Source: a virus. From it: a stretch of DNA of 38,138 bases. The first letter of the stretch is position 1, and each line of letters starts with the position of its first letter. The stretch is taken from positions 1 through 38,138 of the IMG/VR virus record IMGVR_UViG_3300043424_000660; one strand, given 5' to 3'. Below the pieces are notes generated by a model. It had not been told where the DNA came from. It did not search any database and was given only the letters and a program-made list of their open reading frames with translations. Shown here one piece after another: positions 1 through 7,191 of the stretch. Made by a program: the position numbers and the translations under genes.

Positions 1-19
1 GTTTGACAGTCGCTCGTTA
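1..19 (+). repeat. Sequence shared upstream of both small terminase alleles
   Basis: The first 19 bases match 35102-35120 at 18 of 19 positions (core CAGTCGCTCGTTA). Both copies lie just upstream of a small terminase gene, after which the two sequences diverge. The position suits a packaging recognition site, a promoter element or a recombination junction; the sequence alone does not decide between these. Confidence 0.6.
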
Positions 20-46
20 CGAATCCGAGTGTTCAATATTTGACTC

Positions 47-712
47 GTGTTCAATAGCGTGGGCGTTACTGAACTCGCAAAACAACTCGGATGCACCAAA
101 GGCCTCGTCTCCATGCTGGTCAAGCGTGGGATGCCGACCGGATCGGTAGATGCAGCGAATGCCTGGCGCGCCATCAACGCTCCGCCGCGCAACCGCAAAG
201 ACAAAGCCAACCGATCAACGCCGCCACCGAAGGCTACCCCGGCACCGGCTCAACCGCTACAAACGCAACCGCCCACCGCCAAGGTATCAAATGATACCAA
301 GCCGATGGAATCAGCCAACACGCCGAAGCTCTCGCTTGATCGTGCGATCGCTGCCGAAGACGCCGCTCATCAAAAACTAAAAGAAATCGAACTCGGAGGC
401 GGATCGATCGAAGACTACCGCAAGGCCAATCAGGTTTACATCGCGGCCAGAAACAATCGGGTGAAAGCTCAGAAGGATTATGACGAGTGGCAGCGGATGC
501 AACAGATTACGATCTTTACTGCTGAAGGGTTGGAGTTTCTTCAAAGAATCCTGCTTCCCGTCCGGCAGATGGCCGAGGTCATGCCGAAAACCATGGCCCC
601 GCGTTTGGCGATGCAGCCGCAAAAGATGGTCGAGAAGACCTTGTTCGAATGGAGCGCCCGGTTGATTGAGAACGCAAAAGACGAGATATGGCCGCGAGCA
701 TTGAAGTCTTAA
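47..712 (+). CDS. Terminase small subunit, allele A
   Basis: Probable DNA-recognition subunit of the packaging motor, 221 aa. The N-terminus (about residues 6-28, VTELAKQLGCTKGLVSMLV) looks like a winged or helix-turn-helix DNA-binding motif of the Nu1 type. A Pro/Ala/Thr-rich linker follows at about 45-90, then a helical, charged C-terminal half likely to oligomerise and contact the large subunit. The start is a GTG; another in-frame GTG lies four codons downstream and no ribosome site separates them. It overlaps the large terminase gene by 25 bases, the classic terS-terL arrangement. It shows no obvious similarity to the second small terminase at 35157, which is 134 aa. Function is inferred from position plus the HTH. 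Confidence 0.7.
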   Translation: MFNSVGVTELAKQLGCTKGLVSMLVKRGMPTGSVDAANAWRAINAPPRNRKDKANRSTPPPKATPAPAQPLQTQPPTAKVSNDTKPMESANTPKLSLDRAIAAEDAAHQKLKEIELGGGSIEDYRKANQVYIAARNNRVKAQKDYDEWQRMQQITIFTAEGLEFLQRILLPVRQMAEVMPKTMAPRLAMQPQKMVEKTLFEWSARLIENAKDEIWPRALKS

Positions 713-2391
713 TGCAGGCCGCCAACGCGATGCTCGCACCGATCGACACCCGAACGGTCTGCGAGTGGTGCGAGGATGAGGTCATGCTTTCGGAGCGGCA
801 GACTCAATCCCCTGGACATTTCAGCACCGACCTCACCCCCTACCTGCGCGAGCCGCTCGAGTGTTTCGGCGATGTCGATGTCAGCGACCTCGTGCTCGTC
901 TTTGGGACGCAAACCGGCAAGACGACGATGGTTCAAGCAGGCACCGCCTGGCGGATCGTGAACAAGCCCCAGCCCGTCGTGTGGGTCATGCCCACCGAAG
1001 GCCTCGCCCGATCCTTTTCCGAGACGCGGTGGCTCCCGCTCTTCGAGGACAGCGCCACCCTCCGCGAGCAAATTCCCAGCGACCGGCACAAATTAAAAAA
1101 CCTCGAGCAGCACTTTTCGCGGTGCTCCCTCGTCTTCGTCGGCAGCAACTCCCCCGCGAACCTCGCCAGCCGCCCCGCCGGTCTCCTGCTCATGGACGAG
1201 GTGGACAAATTCGCCCGCGAGACCGACAGCGAGACCAGCGCCCTCTTCCTCGCCGAGAACCGCACGAAAAGTTTCGTCGGCGCGCTCAGAGTCAAGACCT
1301 CCACACCCACCACGCCCGACGGCGCGATCTGGCAGGAATATCTCAAAGGCACGCAGGAGAAATTCATGCTCGAGTGTCCGCATTGCCACGAGCGCATCGA
1401 GCTTTTGTGGGAGCAGGTGAAGTGGGACGCCACCGCCAAGGAGTCCGGCAAGTGGAACATGGCCCGCGTCGAGGAGTCCGCGCATTACCTGTGCCAGCGA
1501 TGCGGTGGCGAAATCAATGACGGCCAGAAAATGGAAATGCTTGGTGATGGAAAATGGCAAGCCACCAACCCCACCGCGCAACGCGGCTTCCGATCCTTCC
1601 ACCTAAACTCCCTTTACGCCCCGTGGCGCTCCTGCACATTCGGCGCGCTCGCCATCAAGTTCCTCCGGGACAAAGGAACGATCAACGGCCTCCAAGATTT
1701 CACGAACAGCACCATGGCCATGCCGTGGGAACAGATCGAAACCTCCATCGGCGAGTCGAACATCCTCGCCCTCCGTGGCGACTACCAACGCGGATCCTGC
1801 CCGATCGAACCCCGCGTCATTGTCACCTGCGCCGACATCGGCCAGGACAAACAGTATTGGGTCACGACCGCCTTCGCCGAAGACGGCTCCTCGTATGTCC
1901 TCGACTACGGAACCACCCTCGCCATTGAAGACCTTTTACTCGACGCCCCGCGCCGCGAATACACCACGCCGAGCGGACAAAAGCTCGCCCCCGAGTGCGG
2001 CCTCCTCGACTCCGGTTTCGCCACCTTCCGCGTCTATGCCGCCTGCCAAGCCAGCTCCGGATTCTACCACCCGGCGAAAGGATCAGGCGCAACCTTCGGA
2101 TCCAAAATCTCCCGCACCACGATCCCCGAATTCTCGAACATCGTCCTTTATACTTTTGTCGACCACGCCATCAAAACCGAACTCTTCACCGACCGCATCC
2201 GCAACGCAAAGCCCCCGGTGAAAATCCCCGCCGATGTCAGCGAAGACTTCCTCCGTGGTTTGAGCGGCCAGCGCCTCGTCCCCCGCAAGACCGCCAGCGG
2301 AACGGATCTCATCTGGAAATCCGTTGCCCAAGATCACTACATGGACGCCCTCAAACTCTGCCACATCGCGTGGCACATTTTGAAAAACTAA
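688..2391 (+). CDS. Terminase large subunit (GpA family), allele A
   Basis: Motor ATPase and nuclease that cuts and packages phage DNA into proheads, 567 aa, normal for the GpA family. The Walker A motif GTQTGKTT is at residues 73-80 and the Walker B LLLMDE at 166-171. Two CxxC knuckles (C230/C233 and C269/C272) form a zinc-ribbon insertion between ATPase and nuclease. The nuclease domain begins around CADIGQD (acidic D383) and includes GLLDSGF. The gene starts inside the small terminase and is followed by the gpW/portal pair. A second, divergent large terminase lies at 35558; their nuclease halves share motifs (ADxGQD, GLLDSGF, AKGSGA) but the ATPase halves differ strongly, suggesting an exchanged module rather than a recent duplication. 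Confidence 0.93.
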   Translation: MAASIEVLMQAANAMLAPIDTRTVCEWCEDEVMLSERQTQSPGHFSTDLTPYLREPLECFGDVDVSDLVLVFGTQTGKTTMVQAGTAWRIVNKPQPVVWVMPTEGLARSFSETRWLPLFEDSATLREQIPSDRHKLKNLEQHFSRCSLVFVGSNSPANLASRPAGLLLMDEVDKFARETDSETSALFLAENRTKSFVGALRVKTSTPTTPDGAIWQEYLKGTQEKFMLECPHCHERIELLWEQVKWDATAKESGKWNMARVEESAHYLCQRCGGEINDGQKMEMLGDGKWQATNPTAQRGFRSFHLNSLYAPWRSCTFGALAIKFLRDKGTINGLQDFTNSTMAMPWEQIETSIGESNILALRGDYQRGSCPIEPRVIVTCADIGQDKQYWVTTAFAEDGSSYVLDYGTTLAIEDLLLDAPRREYTTPSGQKLAPECGLLDSGFATFRVYAACQASSGFYHPAKGSGATFGSKISRTTIPEFSNIVLYTFVDHAIKTELFTDRIRNAKPPVKIPADVSEDFLRGLSGQRLVPRKTASGTDLIWKSVAQDHYMDALKLCHIAWHILKN

Positions 2392-2396
2392 ACGCC

Positions 2397-2425
2397 CCTC
2401 TGTGTCCTCTGTGCTCTCTGTGGTT
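2397..2425 (-). repeat. CACAGAG-type dispersed repeat
   Basis: Read on the minus strand this is an array of 9-base units of the form CACAGAGGA beginning AACCACAGAG. A second array in the opposite orientation lies at 27929-27956. In packaging allele B the equivalent spacer (37238-37286) lacks the array and keeps only the flanking GTGGTTAAA. Such arrays occur between genes in some environmental bacteria; here it separates terminase from gpW. Confidence 0.65.
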
Positions 2426-2436
2426 AAATCCTAGTC

Positions 2437-2459
2437 TTTGACACGCCCGCCGAGGCGTG
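2437..2459 (+). promoter_or_regulatory. TTTGACAC element with start-codon hairpin (gpW, copy A)
   Basis: TTTGACAC is followed by the inverted repeat ACGCC-CGCCGA-GGCGT, whose 3' arm contains the GTG start of gpW at 2457. TTGACA ends 13 bases before the start codon. No Shine-Dalgarno and no -10 box are visible. The same arrangement recurs at several other gene starts in the window. Confidence 0.6.
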
Positions 2460-2729
2460 ACCGACCTCGACAAAATCAGCGGCGTTAAATCCTACCTCCG
2501 CCGAACCAAGAACACCGCCGAACTCCAGGCGCTCGCCGACGCGGCGTTTCTCTCCGCGTCCGAGGAAGTCGTCATCACCAGCATCAGCGGCGACGGCACC
2601 GCCTCAAGCGGACAGGTCTCGTTTCCGAAGTGGCTCCTCCTCCAAGCCCTCGAGGAGATCCTCGCTGAGCCAAACGGCCGGCAACTCTGCACGGTCCTCG
2701 ACCGCTCGTTTTTCACCACCCCCGTTTGA
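2457..2729 (+). CDS. gpW-like head-tail connector, copy A
   Basis: A 90-aa protein between large terminase and portal, the slot occupied by gpW in lambda-like phages. The predicted fold (helix, a short beta hairpin around residues 38-55, then the helix WLLLQALEEIL) suits a gpW-type head-completion protein, although similarity cannot be proven by eye. The GTG start is preferred because it lies in the TTTGACAC/hairpin element and because copy B at 37287 begins identically. The two copies encode identical proteins while differing at about 20 nucleotide positions, all synonymous by my count, so the product is under strong purifying selection. The TGA stop sits inside the next TTTGACAC element. 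Confidence 0.65.
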   Translation: MTDLDKISGVKSYLRRTKNTAELQALADAAFLSASEEVVITSISGDGTASSGQVSFPKWLLLQALEEILAEPNGRQLCTVLDRSFFTTPV

Positions 2730-2755
2730 CACGGCGCTCGGAGTCAATGGCTCCG
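2725..2755 (+). promoter_or_regulatory. TTTGACAC element with start-codon hairpin (portal, copy A)
   Basis: TTTGACAC overlaps the gpW stop codon. It is followed by CGGAG-TCAATGG-CTCCG, a five-pair stem whose loop holds the ATG of portal at 2747. There are 15 bases between TTGACA and ATG. It is conserved at 37555-37585 in copy B. Confidence 0.55.
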
Positions 2756-4201
2756 AAAATCAAGAAATCAAGTTGGGGCGGACCTCGCCCCGGTGCAGGC
2801 CGTCCGCGCAAAGACCCCAAGGCAGCGGCATTTGAAGGTGCCGAGCACTCCCGCGAGCGGAGCTTGATTGTGATGAATACCTACGAGCCAAAGCGCGAAC
2901 TCGCGCCACGGACTCGCATGGAGCTGATGCAACGCGCCCGCTGGCTCTACAACAATTTCGGCACGGCTTCCTATCTCATCGAGCACCTCGCCCAGCGCGC
3001 CGTCGGCACGGGCATCGTCCCCAAGGCCCGCACCGCAGACAGCGCATGGAACCGCCAAGCCGAGCGCGCCTTCGAAGACCGCGCTTGCGGTGATGCGTGG
3101 GCCTTCGATGCCAGCGCCCAGGTGAATTTCTACGGCGCTCAATCTCTCATCCTCCGCCAAGTCGCCTGCGACGGCGACTTCTTCGCGCAATTTCTTTCCA
3201 CCCAAGCAGGCGGCACCCGCGTCCGATTCATCGGCGCCGAGGCGGTCGGATCCACGGCCAACAGCAACGAGCGCGCTTTCGACGGCGTTCTTCTCGACCG
3301 CTTCAACGCCCCCGTCAGCTATCGCGTCATTACCGACCGGGCCTCTGGAAAATTTCAAGATGTCCCAGCCGCCGACATGCTGCACTTCCGGCACATCCGC
3401 CGGGCAGGATACCCCCGTGGAGTCTCGTGGCTGCATAACGCCATCACCAACTGCCACGACCTTGTCGAATATCTCGCCTACGAAAAAGGATCCGCCAAAG
3501 CAGGCGCCCAGATCGGATTTGTCGTCACCAGCAACGAAGCCCAAAAGATCGGCCTCGGCGCAGGCAAGATGATCACCGGCCCCAACGGCGAAGAGATCAG
3601 CACCGAAGCCCTCTACAACGGCACGCTCATCCCGCGCCTCAAGCCCGGCGAGTCCATCCAATCATTCAAAAACGAACACCCCGCCGGAGCCTTCGAGCCA
3701 TTCATCCGCACCATCATGGGCGAGATCGCACGAGGCATGGGCCTCCCGCCCGAGGCACTCATGATCTTCGTCGGCAGCGCAGGCACCGAATTTCGCGGTC
3801 TCCTCGAAGTCGCCCAAAACTTCCTCGAGCGGCTCCAGCAAATGCTGATCGATCAATTCTGCCGGCCGCTCTGGAAATTCTGGATCTACCAAGAAATCCA
3901 AGCCGGGCGTTTGCCCTACCCTGGAGATGATTGGTGGCGCTGTGAGTTCGTCGCCCCGCGAAAAATTACCGTGGACAACGGCCGCGACGGCCGCCTCTAC
4001 GCCCAGCTTCTCGACTCCGGTTACATGTCTTGGGAGCGCTACTGCAACCTGCACGGCCTCGATGCCGAAGCCGAAGAGGACGACATCCTCAGCGCCTACA
4101 TTCGCCGCAAAGAAAAATGCGAATCCCTCGGACTCAACCTCGGCGATGTCTTCCCCGCCCAAGCCGAAGCTCTCACCCAACCAACCCAACCCACACCATG
4201 A
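2747..4201 (+). CDS. Portal protein (lambda gpB type), copy A
   Basis: Forms the dodecameric portal ring through which DNA is packaged and to which the tail attaches; 484 aa from the ATG at 2747. Support: typical lambda-type portal segments such as ARWLYNNFGTASYLIEHLA near the start, VRFIGAE, FNAPVSYRV, and a GMGLPPEAL helix-turn around residue 330, plus location between gpW and a ClpP-type protease. An upstream in-frame TTG would add seven residues, but the ATG lies in the hairpin loop conserved in both copies and is preferred. The N-terminus carries an unusual WGGPRPGAGRPRK stretch resembling an AT-hook, a motif more often seen at the front of terminase small subunits. The stop overlaps the next gene as ATGA. 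Confidence 0.9.
   Translation: MAPKIKKSSWGGPRPGAGRPRKDPKAAAFEGAEHSRERSLIVMNTYEPKRELAPRTRMELMQRARWLYNNFGTASYLIEHLAQRAVGTGIVPKARTADSAWNRQAERAFEDRACGDAWAFDASAQVNFYGAQSLILRQVACDGDFFAQFLSTQAGGTRVRFIGAEAVGSTANSNERAFDGVLLDRFNAPVSYRVITDRASGKFQDVPAADMLHFRHIRRAGYPRGVSWLHNAITNCHDLVEYLAYEKGSAKAGAQIGFVVTSNEAQKIGLGAGKMITGPNGEEISTEALYNGTLIPRLKPGESIQSFKNEHPAGAFEPFIRTIMGEIARGMGLPPEALMIFVGSAGTEFRGLLEVAQNFLERLQQMLIDQFCRPLWKFWIYQEIQAGRLPYPGDDWWRCEFVAPRKITVDNGRDGRLYAQLLDSGYMSWERYCNLHGLDAEAEEDDILSAYIRRKEKCESLGLNLGDVFPAQAEALTQPTQPTP
3182..3308 (+). repeat. 127-bp segment identical to the window's 3' end
   Basis: These 127 bases inside portal are identical to 38012-38138, the last 127 bases of the window. The base immediately before differs (C at 3181, T at 38011). 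The offset is 34,830, the same as for the gpW and portal starts. Confidence 0.95.
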
Positions 4202-5319
4202 TCAAATTCTATGCATTGGAAAAATCCAACGACGGCACGGCAACGATTCATCTCTACGATGAGGTCGGTGCTTTTGGCTCAGGGTCAAAAGAGTTCCTCG
4301 CCGACCTTGCCAAGCTCGACGGCCAACACATCCACCTCCGAATCAACTCGCCCGGGGGATCAGTTGTGGAAGGGACCGCGATATATAACTCGCTCCGTCG
4401 TCACAAAGGCGGGCTGACCGTCCACATCGACGCGCTCGCCGCCTCGATGGCCTCGGTCATCGCCATGGCAGGCGCTCCCGTTTACATCGCCGACAACGCT
4501 CTTTTGATGATCCACAACCCATGGACCGTCAGCATGGGAGACAGCGACCAGCTCCGCCGCGAAGCCGACCTCCTCGACAAACTCAAAGACTCCCTCCGCA
4601 ACGCGTATGTCCGCAAGACCGGCATGGAGGCTGACCGCATCGCCGAGATGATGGACCAAGAAACATGGCTCGATGCCGTAGAAGCCGTCGCCCTCGGATT
4701 CGCCGACGCCATCGAGGAAGGCGTCGCCGCCGCAGCCACCGCAACCCCCGCTCAACTCAGGGAGAGATTTGACACCTTCGCCAAAGCAAAATCTATGCAG
4801 AGCCAAGCCGAAACCCAACCCGCCGCCGAGCCCGAGGTCGAAATCCTCGACACCGTCGTCAGCGAATCCGCCCCCGAAGTTGTCGAAGCCCCGGCCGCTG
4901 AGCCCGCCGTCGAGACCGTCCTCGAAGCCGAGCCCACCCCCGAGCCCGAAGTCATCGAGCCGATCGAAAGCCCCGTCGCCAAGATCGCCGCCGCCGACCA
5001 AATCCTCGCCAAATACAACGCCGCCCTCGCCGAGCGTGATGCCGCCCTCGCCGAAATCTCCGCCTACAAAGCCAAACTGGACAACGCCAGCCTCGAGCTC
5101 GCCGCCGAGCGCGAAGCCCTCGCCCGCCTCGAGCGCAGCCTCGGCCTCTCCGCCGCCCGCGTCGTCCCTGTCATTGAGAACGCCAGCCCCGAGGCCTCCG
5201 ACCCCGTCGCCGAATACATCGCCGCCGTGGAAGCCGGAGACCGCAAAACAGCCTCGGCCCTCTTCGAAAAACACAAAGCCGCCATCTGGCAGCACCGCAA
5301 TAAAATTTCCAAGGCCTGA
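4198..5319 (+). CDS. ClpP-type prohead protease with scaffold-like C-terminus
   Basis: Serine protease of the S14/S49 group that matures the prohead, 373 aa. The ATG at 4198 overlaps the portal stop. The ClpP signature INSPGGSV is at 49-56, the probable nucleophile is Ser83 in ALAASMASV, and the probable catalytic His is 106 in LMIHNPW. After about residue 190 the protein becomes Glu/Pro/Ala-rich to about 265, then forms a predicted coiled coil (ALAERDAALAEISAYKAKL) to about 325 and a short helical tail. This resembles the lambda C/Nu3 design, in which protease and scaffold share one polypeptide. I see no separate scaffold or decoration-protein gene before the capsid gene, supporting that reading. 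Confidence 0.88.
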   Translation: MIKFYALEKSNDGTATIHLYDEVGAFGSGSKEFLADLAKLDGQHIHLRINSPGGSVVEGTAIYNSLRRHKGGLTVHIDALAASMASVIAMAGAPVYIADNALLMIHNPWTVSMGDSDQLRREADLLDKLKDSLRNAYVRKTGMEADRIAEMMDQETWLDAVEAVALGFADAIEEGVAAAATATPAQLRERFDTFAKAKSMQSQAETQPAAEPEVEILDTVVSESAPEVVEAPAAEPAVETVLEAEPTPEPEVIEPIESPVAKIAAADQILAKYNAALAERDAALAEISAYKAKLDNASLELAAEREALARLERSLGLSAARVVPVIENASPEASDPVAEYIAAVEAGDRKTASALFEKHKAAIWQHRNKISKA

Positions 5320-5338
5320 GCCAAGGAGAAACCCAACA

Positions 5339-5354
5339 CCAACCAACCACCACA
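5339..5354 (+). promoter_or_regulatory. A/C-rich leader before the capsid gene
   Basis: CCAACCAACCACCAC directly precedes the capsid ATG, and the same 15-mer occurs at 18910-18924 ahead of a fibre gene. An AAGGAG at 5323-5328 is about 26 bases from the ATG, too far for normal Shine-Dalgarno spacing. An unstructured C/A-rich leader may instead favour initiation. Confidence 0.4.
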
Positions 5355-6203
5355 ATGCCCAATACAATCGACAGCTCCCTGGTTGCTGACTCCATCGCTC
5401 AGCAAACAAAAACCGTCCTCAGCAAGCGCCTCAGCGCTTTGAACCTCTTCGCCTCCGATTTCAGCTCGGATGTTAAGAAGCCAAAAGACACCATCCATGT
5501 GCCAATCGCCTCCGCGACTGCCAGCACATCGGTGAACCCAACCACCTTCAACAGCATCGGCGGCACGACCCTCGGCAAAGCCAGCGTCAGCCTCGACCAC
5601 ATCTACCAGCCCTTCGGCCTCGCTTACAGCGACCTCCAAAGCGCACACCGCTTGGAGCGCCTCATCCAGATCAACCTCGACGCCATCGCCGACAAAATCT
5701 GGACCTTGGCCACAGCGCCCGTGACCGTTGCCAACTTCGGCGCAGCCGTCGTGGACAGCGCAGAAGGCTCGATCAACGCCACCTCCGGCGACCTCCCCTT
5801 GCTCTGGGCAGGTGTCCACAAGTCGATGCGCAAAGGCCTCGTGGTCTCGCCCGTCATCTACAGCAACCTCATCCCGACCAGCACCACCGCCCTCAATCTC
5901 GGTGAAGGCGCTTACGGATTTGAGAATGGCGTCCACTACGCAACCGCATTCGGCGGAGAGAGCGGCCTCAAAGGCTTCGCTTGCTCGCCCGAGGCGCTCG
6001 TCATGGCCGCAGGCGTTCCCGCCCTCGCGGACAACGACTACCTCGTCAGCGACTCGGTCACGCTCGATCAAGTCGGCCTGACCATCTCTTACAATGTGTA
6101 TTCGGACAAGAGCACCCGCTCGCTCATCGCATCGCTTGAAGTGATGTTCGGTGCGTCGAAAGGCCTCACCGACGGCACGATGGCGCTCATCGTCCCAGCG
6201 TAA
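5355..6203 (+). CDS. Major capsid protein
   Basis: Structural subunit of the head shell, 282 aa, plausible for an HK97-fold capsid protein. It follows the prohead protease directly and is followed by a strong terminator, as expected for the most abundant virion protein. The N-terminal ~35 residues (SSLVADSIAQQTKTVLSKRL) are helical and could be the segment trimmed on maturation. Central features such as VHKSMRKGLVVSPVIYSNL and the C-terminal YNVYSDKSTRSLIASLEVMFG suit the P- and A-domains of small HK97-like capsids. The ATG at 5355 is preceded by a C/A-rich leader. The call rests on gene order and composition more than on a diagnostic motif. Confidence 0.82.
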   Translation: MPNTIDSSLVADSIAQQTKTVLSKRLSALNLFASDFSSDVKKPKDTIHVPIASATASTSVNPTTFNSIGGTTLGKASVSLDHIYQPFGLAYSDLQSAHRLERLIQINLDAIADKIWTLATAPVTVANFGAAVVDSAEGSINATSGDLPLLWAGVHKSMRKGLVVSPVIYSNLIPTSTTALNLGEGAYGFENGVHYATAFGGESGLKGFACSPEALVMAAGVPALADNDYLVSDSVTLDQVGLTISYNVYSDKSTRSLIASLEVMFGASKGLTDGTMALIVPA

Positions 6204-6234
6204 TTCCAAGCGCACTCCCGCGCTCCTCGCCCGC

Positions 6235-6276
6235 AAAAGCCCTCGGCAGTCTCACTCCTGCCGGGGGCTTTTCTTT
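6235..6276 (+). terminator. Rho-independent terminator after capsid
   Basis: A 15-base arm (6235-6249, AAAAGCCCTCGGCAG) pairs with 6258-6272 (CTGCCGGGGGCTTTT) apart from one T/G position, with an eight-base loop and a T-rich tail. It is the strongest intrinsic terminator seen in the window and lies right after the capsid gene. It would separate the head transcript from the tail genes or set capsid level. Confidence 0.88.
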
Positions 6277-6298
6277 TGACACGGCCCCAGTGGCGTGT
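6275..6298 (+). promoter_or_regulatory. TTTGACAC element with start-codon hairpin (connector gene)
   Basis: TTTTGACAC immediately follows the terminator. ACAC-G-GCC and GGC-GTGT form a stem with one bulged G around CCAGT, and the 3' arm contains the GTG start at 6295. The 13-base spacing from TTGACA to the start equals that at gpW. Confidence 0.55.
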
Positions 6299-6618
6299 CG
6301 CCCGCATCCCGCAACGCTCTCGCCATACGCTCCGCCGCCGTTGGCAATGCCCTTCACGGAACTCTTGTAAAATTTCGCGGGCAGGAAATCCGCGTTTGCT
6401 TGGCTACAACGGCCATCGGCCTCGACCTCGAGACTGGGGGCTTGAAGCAGGGCGGCGAGTTCAGATGCCGATTTTTGGTTTCCGACCTCCAAAGCCCTCC
6501 GCGCCGTGGAGAATCAGTGTTCCTCAACGGGCGCACCTACCTCGTCACCGAAATCACCCAGCCGACCCACATCACCGGAGAGCATGTTGTCACGCTCACG
6601 CCCGGCTCCGCGCAATGA
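6295..6618 (+). CDS. Putative head-tail joining protein
   Basis: A 107-aa protein directly after the capsid gene and before the tail-terminator candidate, where lambda gpFII-like attachment proteins sit. The sequence suggests a small beta-barrel (GGEFRCRFLVSD, GESVFLNGRTYLVTEI, GEHVVTLTPGS), the usual fold of these connectors. The GTG start lies in a TTTGACAC/hairpin element. The stop overlaps the next ATG (ATGA), coupling it to the tail genes. The assignment is from fold impression and position only. Confidence 0.55.
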   Translation: MSPASRNALAIRSAAVGNALHGTLVKFRGQEIRVCLATTAIGLDLETGGLKQGGEFRCRFLVSDLQSPPRRGESVFLNGRTYLVTEITQPTHITGEHVVTLTPGSAQ

Positions 6619-7013
6619 CCCTCGATACCCAAAACGCCCTCGTCTCCTACCTTCGCGCTCTACCTGCCATGGAAGGGCTCACGATCCACGGCAGCACGGA
6701 CGACAAAGAAATCCCCGGCGACCTGCCCGTCATCGTCGTCTCGTGCGACAACGCCGAAAGCCCTGTCGCCAAGCTCTACCGCGCCACGGTCCAGATCACC
6801 CTCTCCACCCCTGTGCTCCTCGAGGATGCCTTGGAAACCCACCGCACTCTGACGGCAGCCCTCCGCACCGCCGCGAATCTCTCCGCCGTCTCCGCCTTCT
6901 TCCCACCGACTCTCGTTTTCAGCGGCCGTCACCTCACCACCTGGAGCGAATCCCGCGAAGACGAGCGCCTCACCACCACCGCCGAACTCGTCGTTGGCGT
7001 GCGGGAAATTTGA
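6615..7013 (+). CDS. Putative tail terminator / tail completion protein
   Basis: A 132-aa protein starting at the ATG overlapping the previous stop. The pattern of a helical N-terminus (NALVSYLRALPAM), a central strand region (DLPVIVVSCDNAE, ATVQITLSTPVL) and a long helix (ALETHRTLTAALRT) resembles the alpha/beta fold of gpU-type tail terminators that cap the tail tube and join it to the head. It precedes tail-tube-like genes, as such proteins commonly do. No diagnostic catalytic motif exists for the family, so the call is positional. Confidence 0.5.
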   Translation: MTLDTQNALVSYLRALPAMEGLTIHGSTDDKEIPGDLPVIVVSCDNAESPVAKLYRATVQITLSTPVLLEDALETHRTLTAALRTAANLSAVSAFFPPTLVFSGRHLTTWSESREDERLTTTAELVVGVREI

Positions 7014-7033
7014 CAACCCAGCTGAATCAAATG
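7009..7033 (+). promoter_or_regulatory. TTTGACA element before the 52-aa ORF
   Basis: TTTGACA overlaps the preceding stop codon and ends 15 bases before the ATG at 7031, similar to the spacing at the portal and gpW starts. No convincing hairpin is present apart from CAGCTG, so it is a weaker member of the set. Confidence 0.35.
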
Positions 7034-7189
7034 CCCGACCTCGAAACCAAACTCCGCGACCTAATCGACGAAGCCAACGCCGCCGGGGCTTTTGCCAGCG
7101 TTGGCAGCGTGCCGGTCGAAGGCGGCACCAAGCTCGAATTCTATTTCACCCTGCGCGTTCCCTCCGCGCCCCAACCCACCGACGAATAA
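7031..7189 (+). CDS. Small hypothetical tail-region protein
   Basis: A 52-aa acidic protein (LETKLRDLIDEANAAGAF, then VEGGTKLEFYFTLRVP). It is not recognised. The first half is a probable amphipathic helix and the second half a beta hairpin. It lies in line with the tail genes, between the tail-terminator candidate and the first tail-tube-like gene, with two bases to the next ATG. Its reality is supported by tight packing and by the lack of another reading frame that fills the gap. Confidence 0.6.
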   Translation: MPDLETKLRDLIDEANAAGAFASVGSVPVEGGTKLEFYFTLRVPSAPQPTDE

Positions 7190-7191
7190 CC

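Noticed and set aside
2726-2746. TTG start for portal adding seven residues
   Set aside because: The TTG belongs to the TTTGACAC element; the ATG in the conserved hairpin loop is the better start in both copies.
4768-4776. TTTGACAC motif in the protease gene
   Set aside because: It lies within coding sequence, with no start codon at the expected spacing and no hairpin.
5064-6236. Long minus-strand ORF opposite protease and capsid
   Set aside because: It spans two well-supported plus-strand genes and an intrinsic terminator; high GC with codon bias produces such shadow ORFs throughout the late region.
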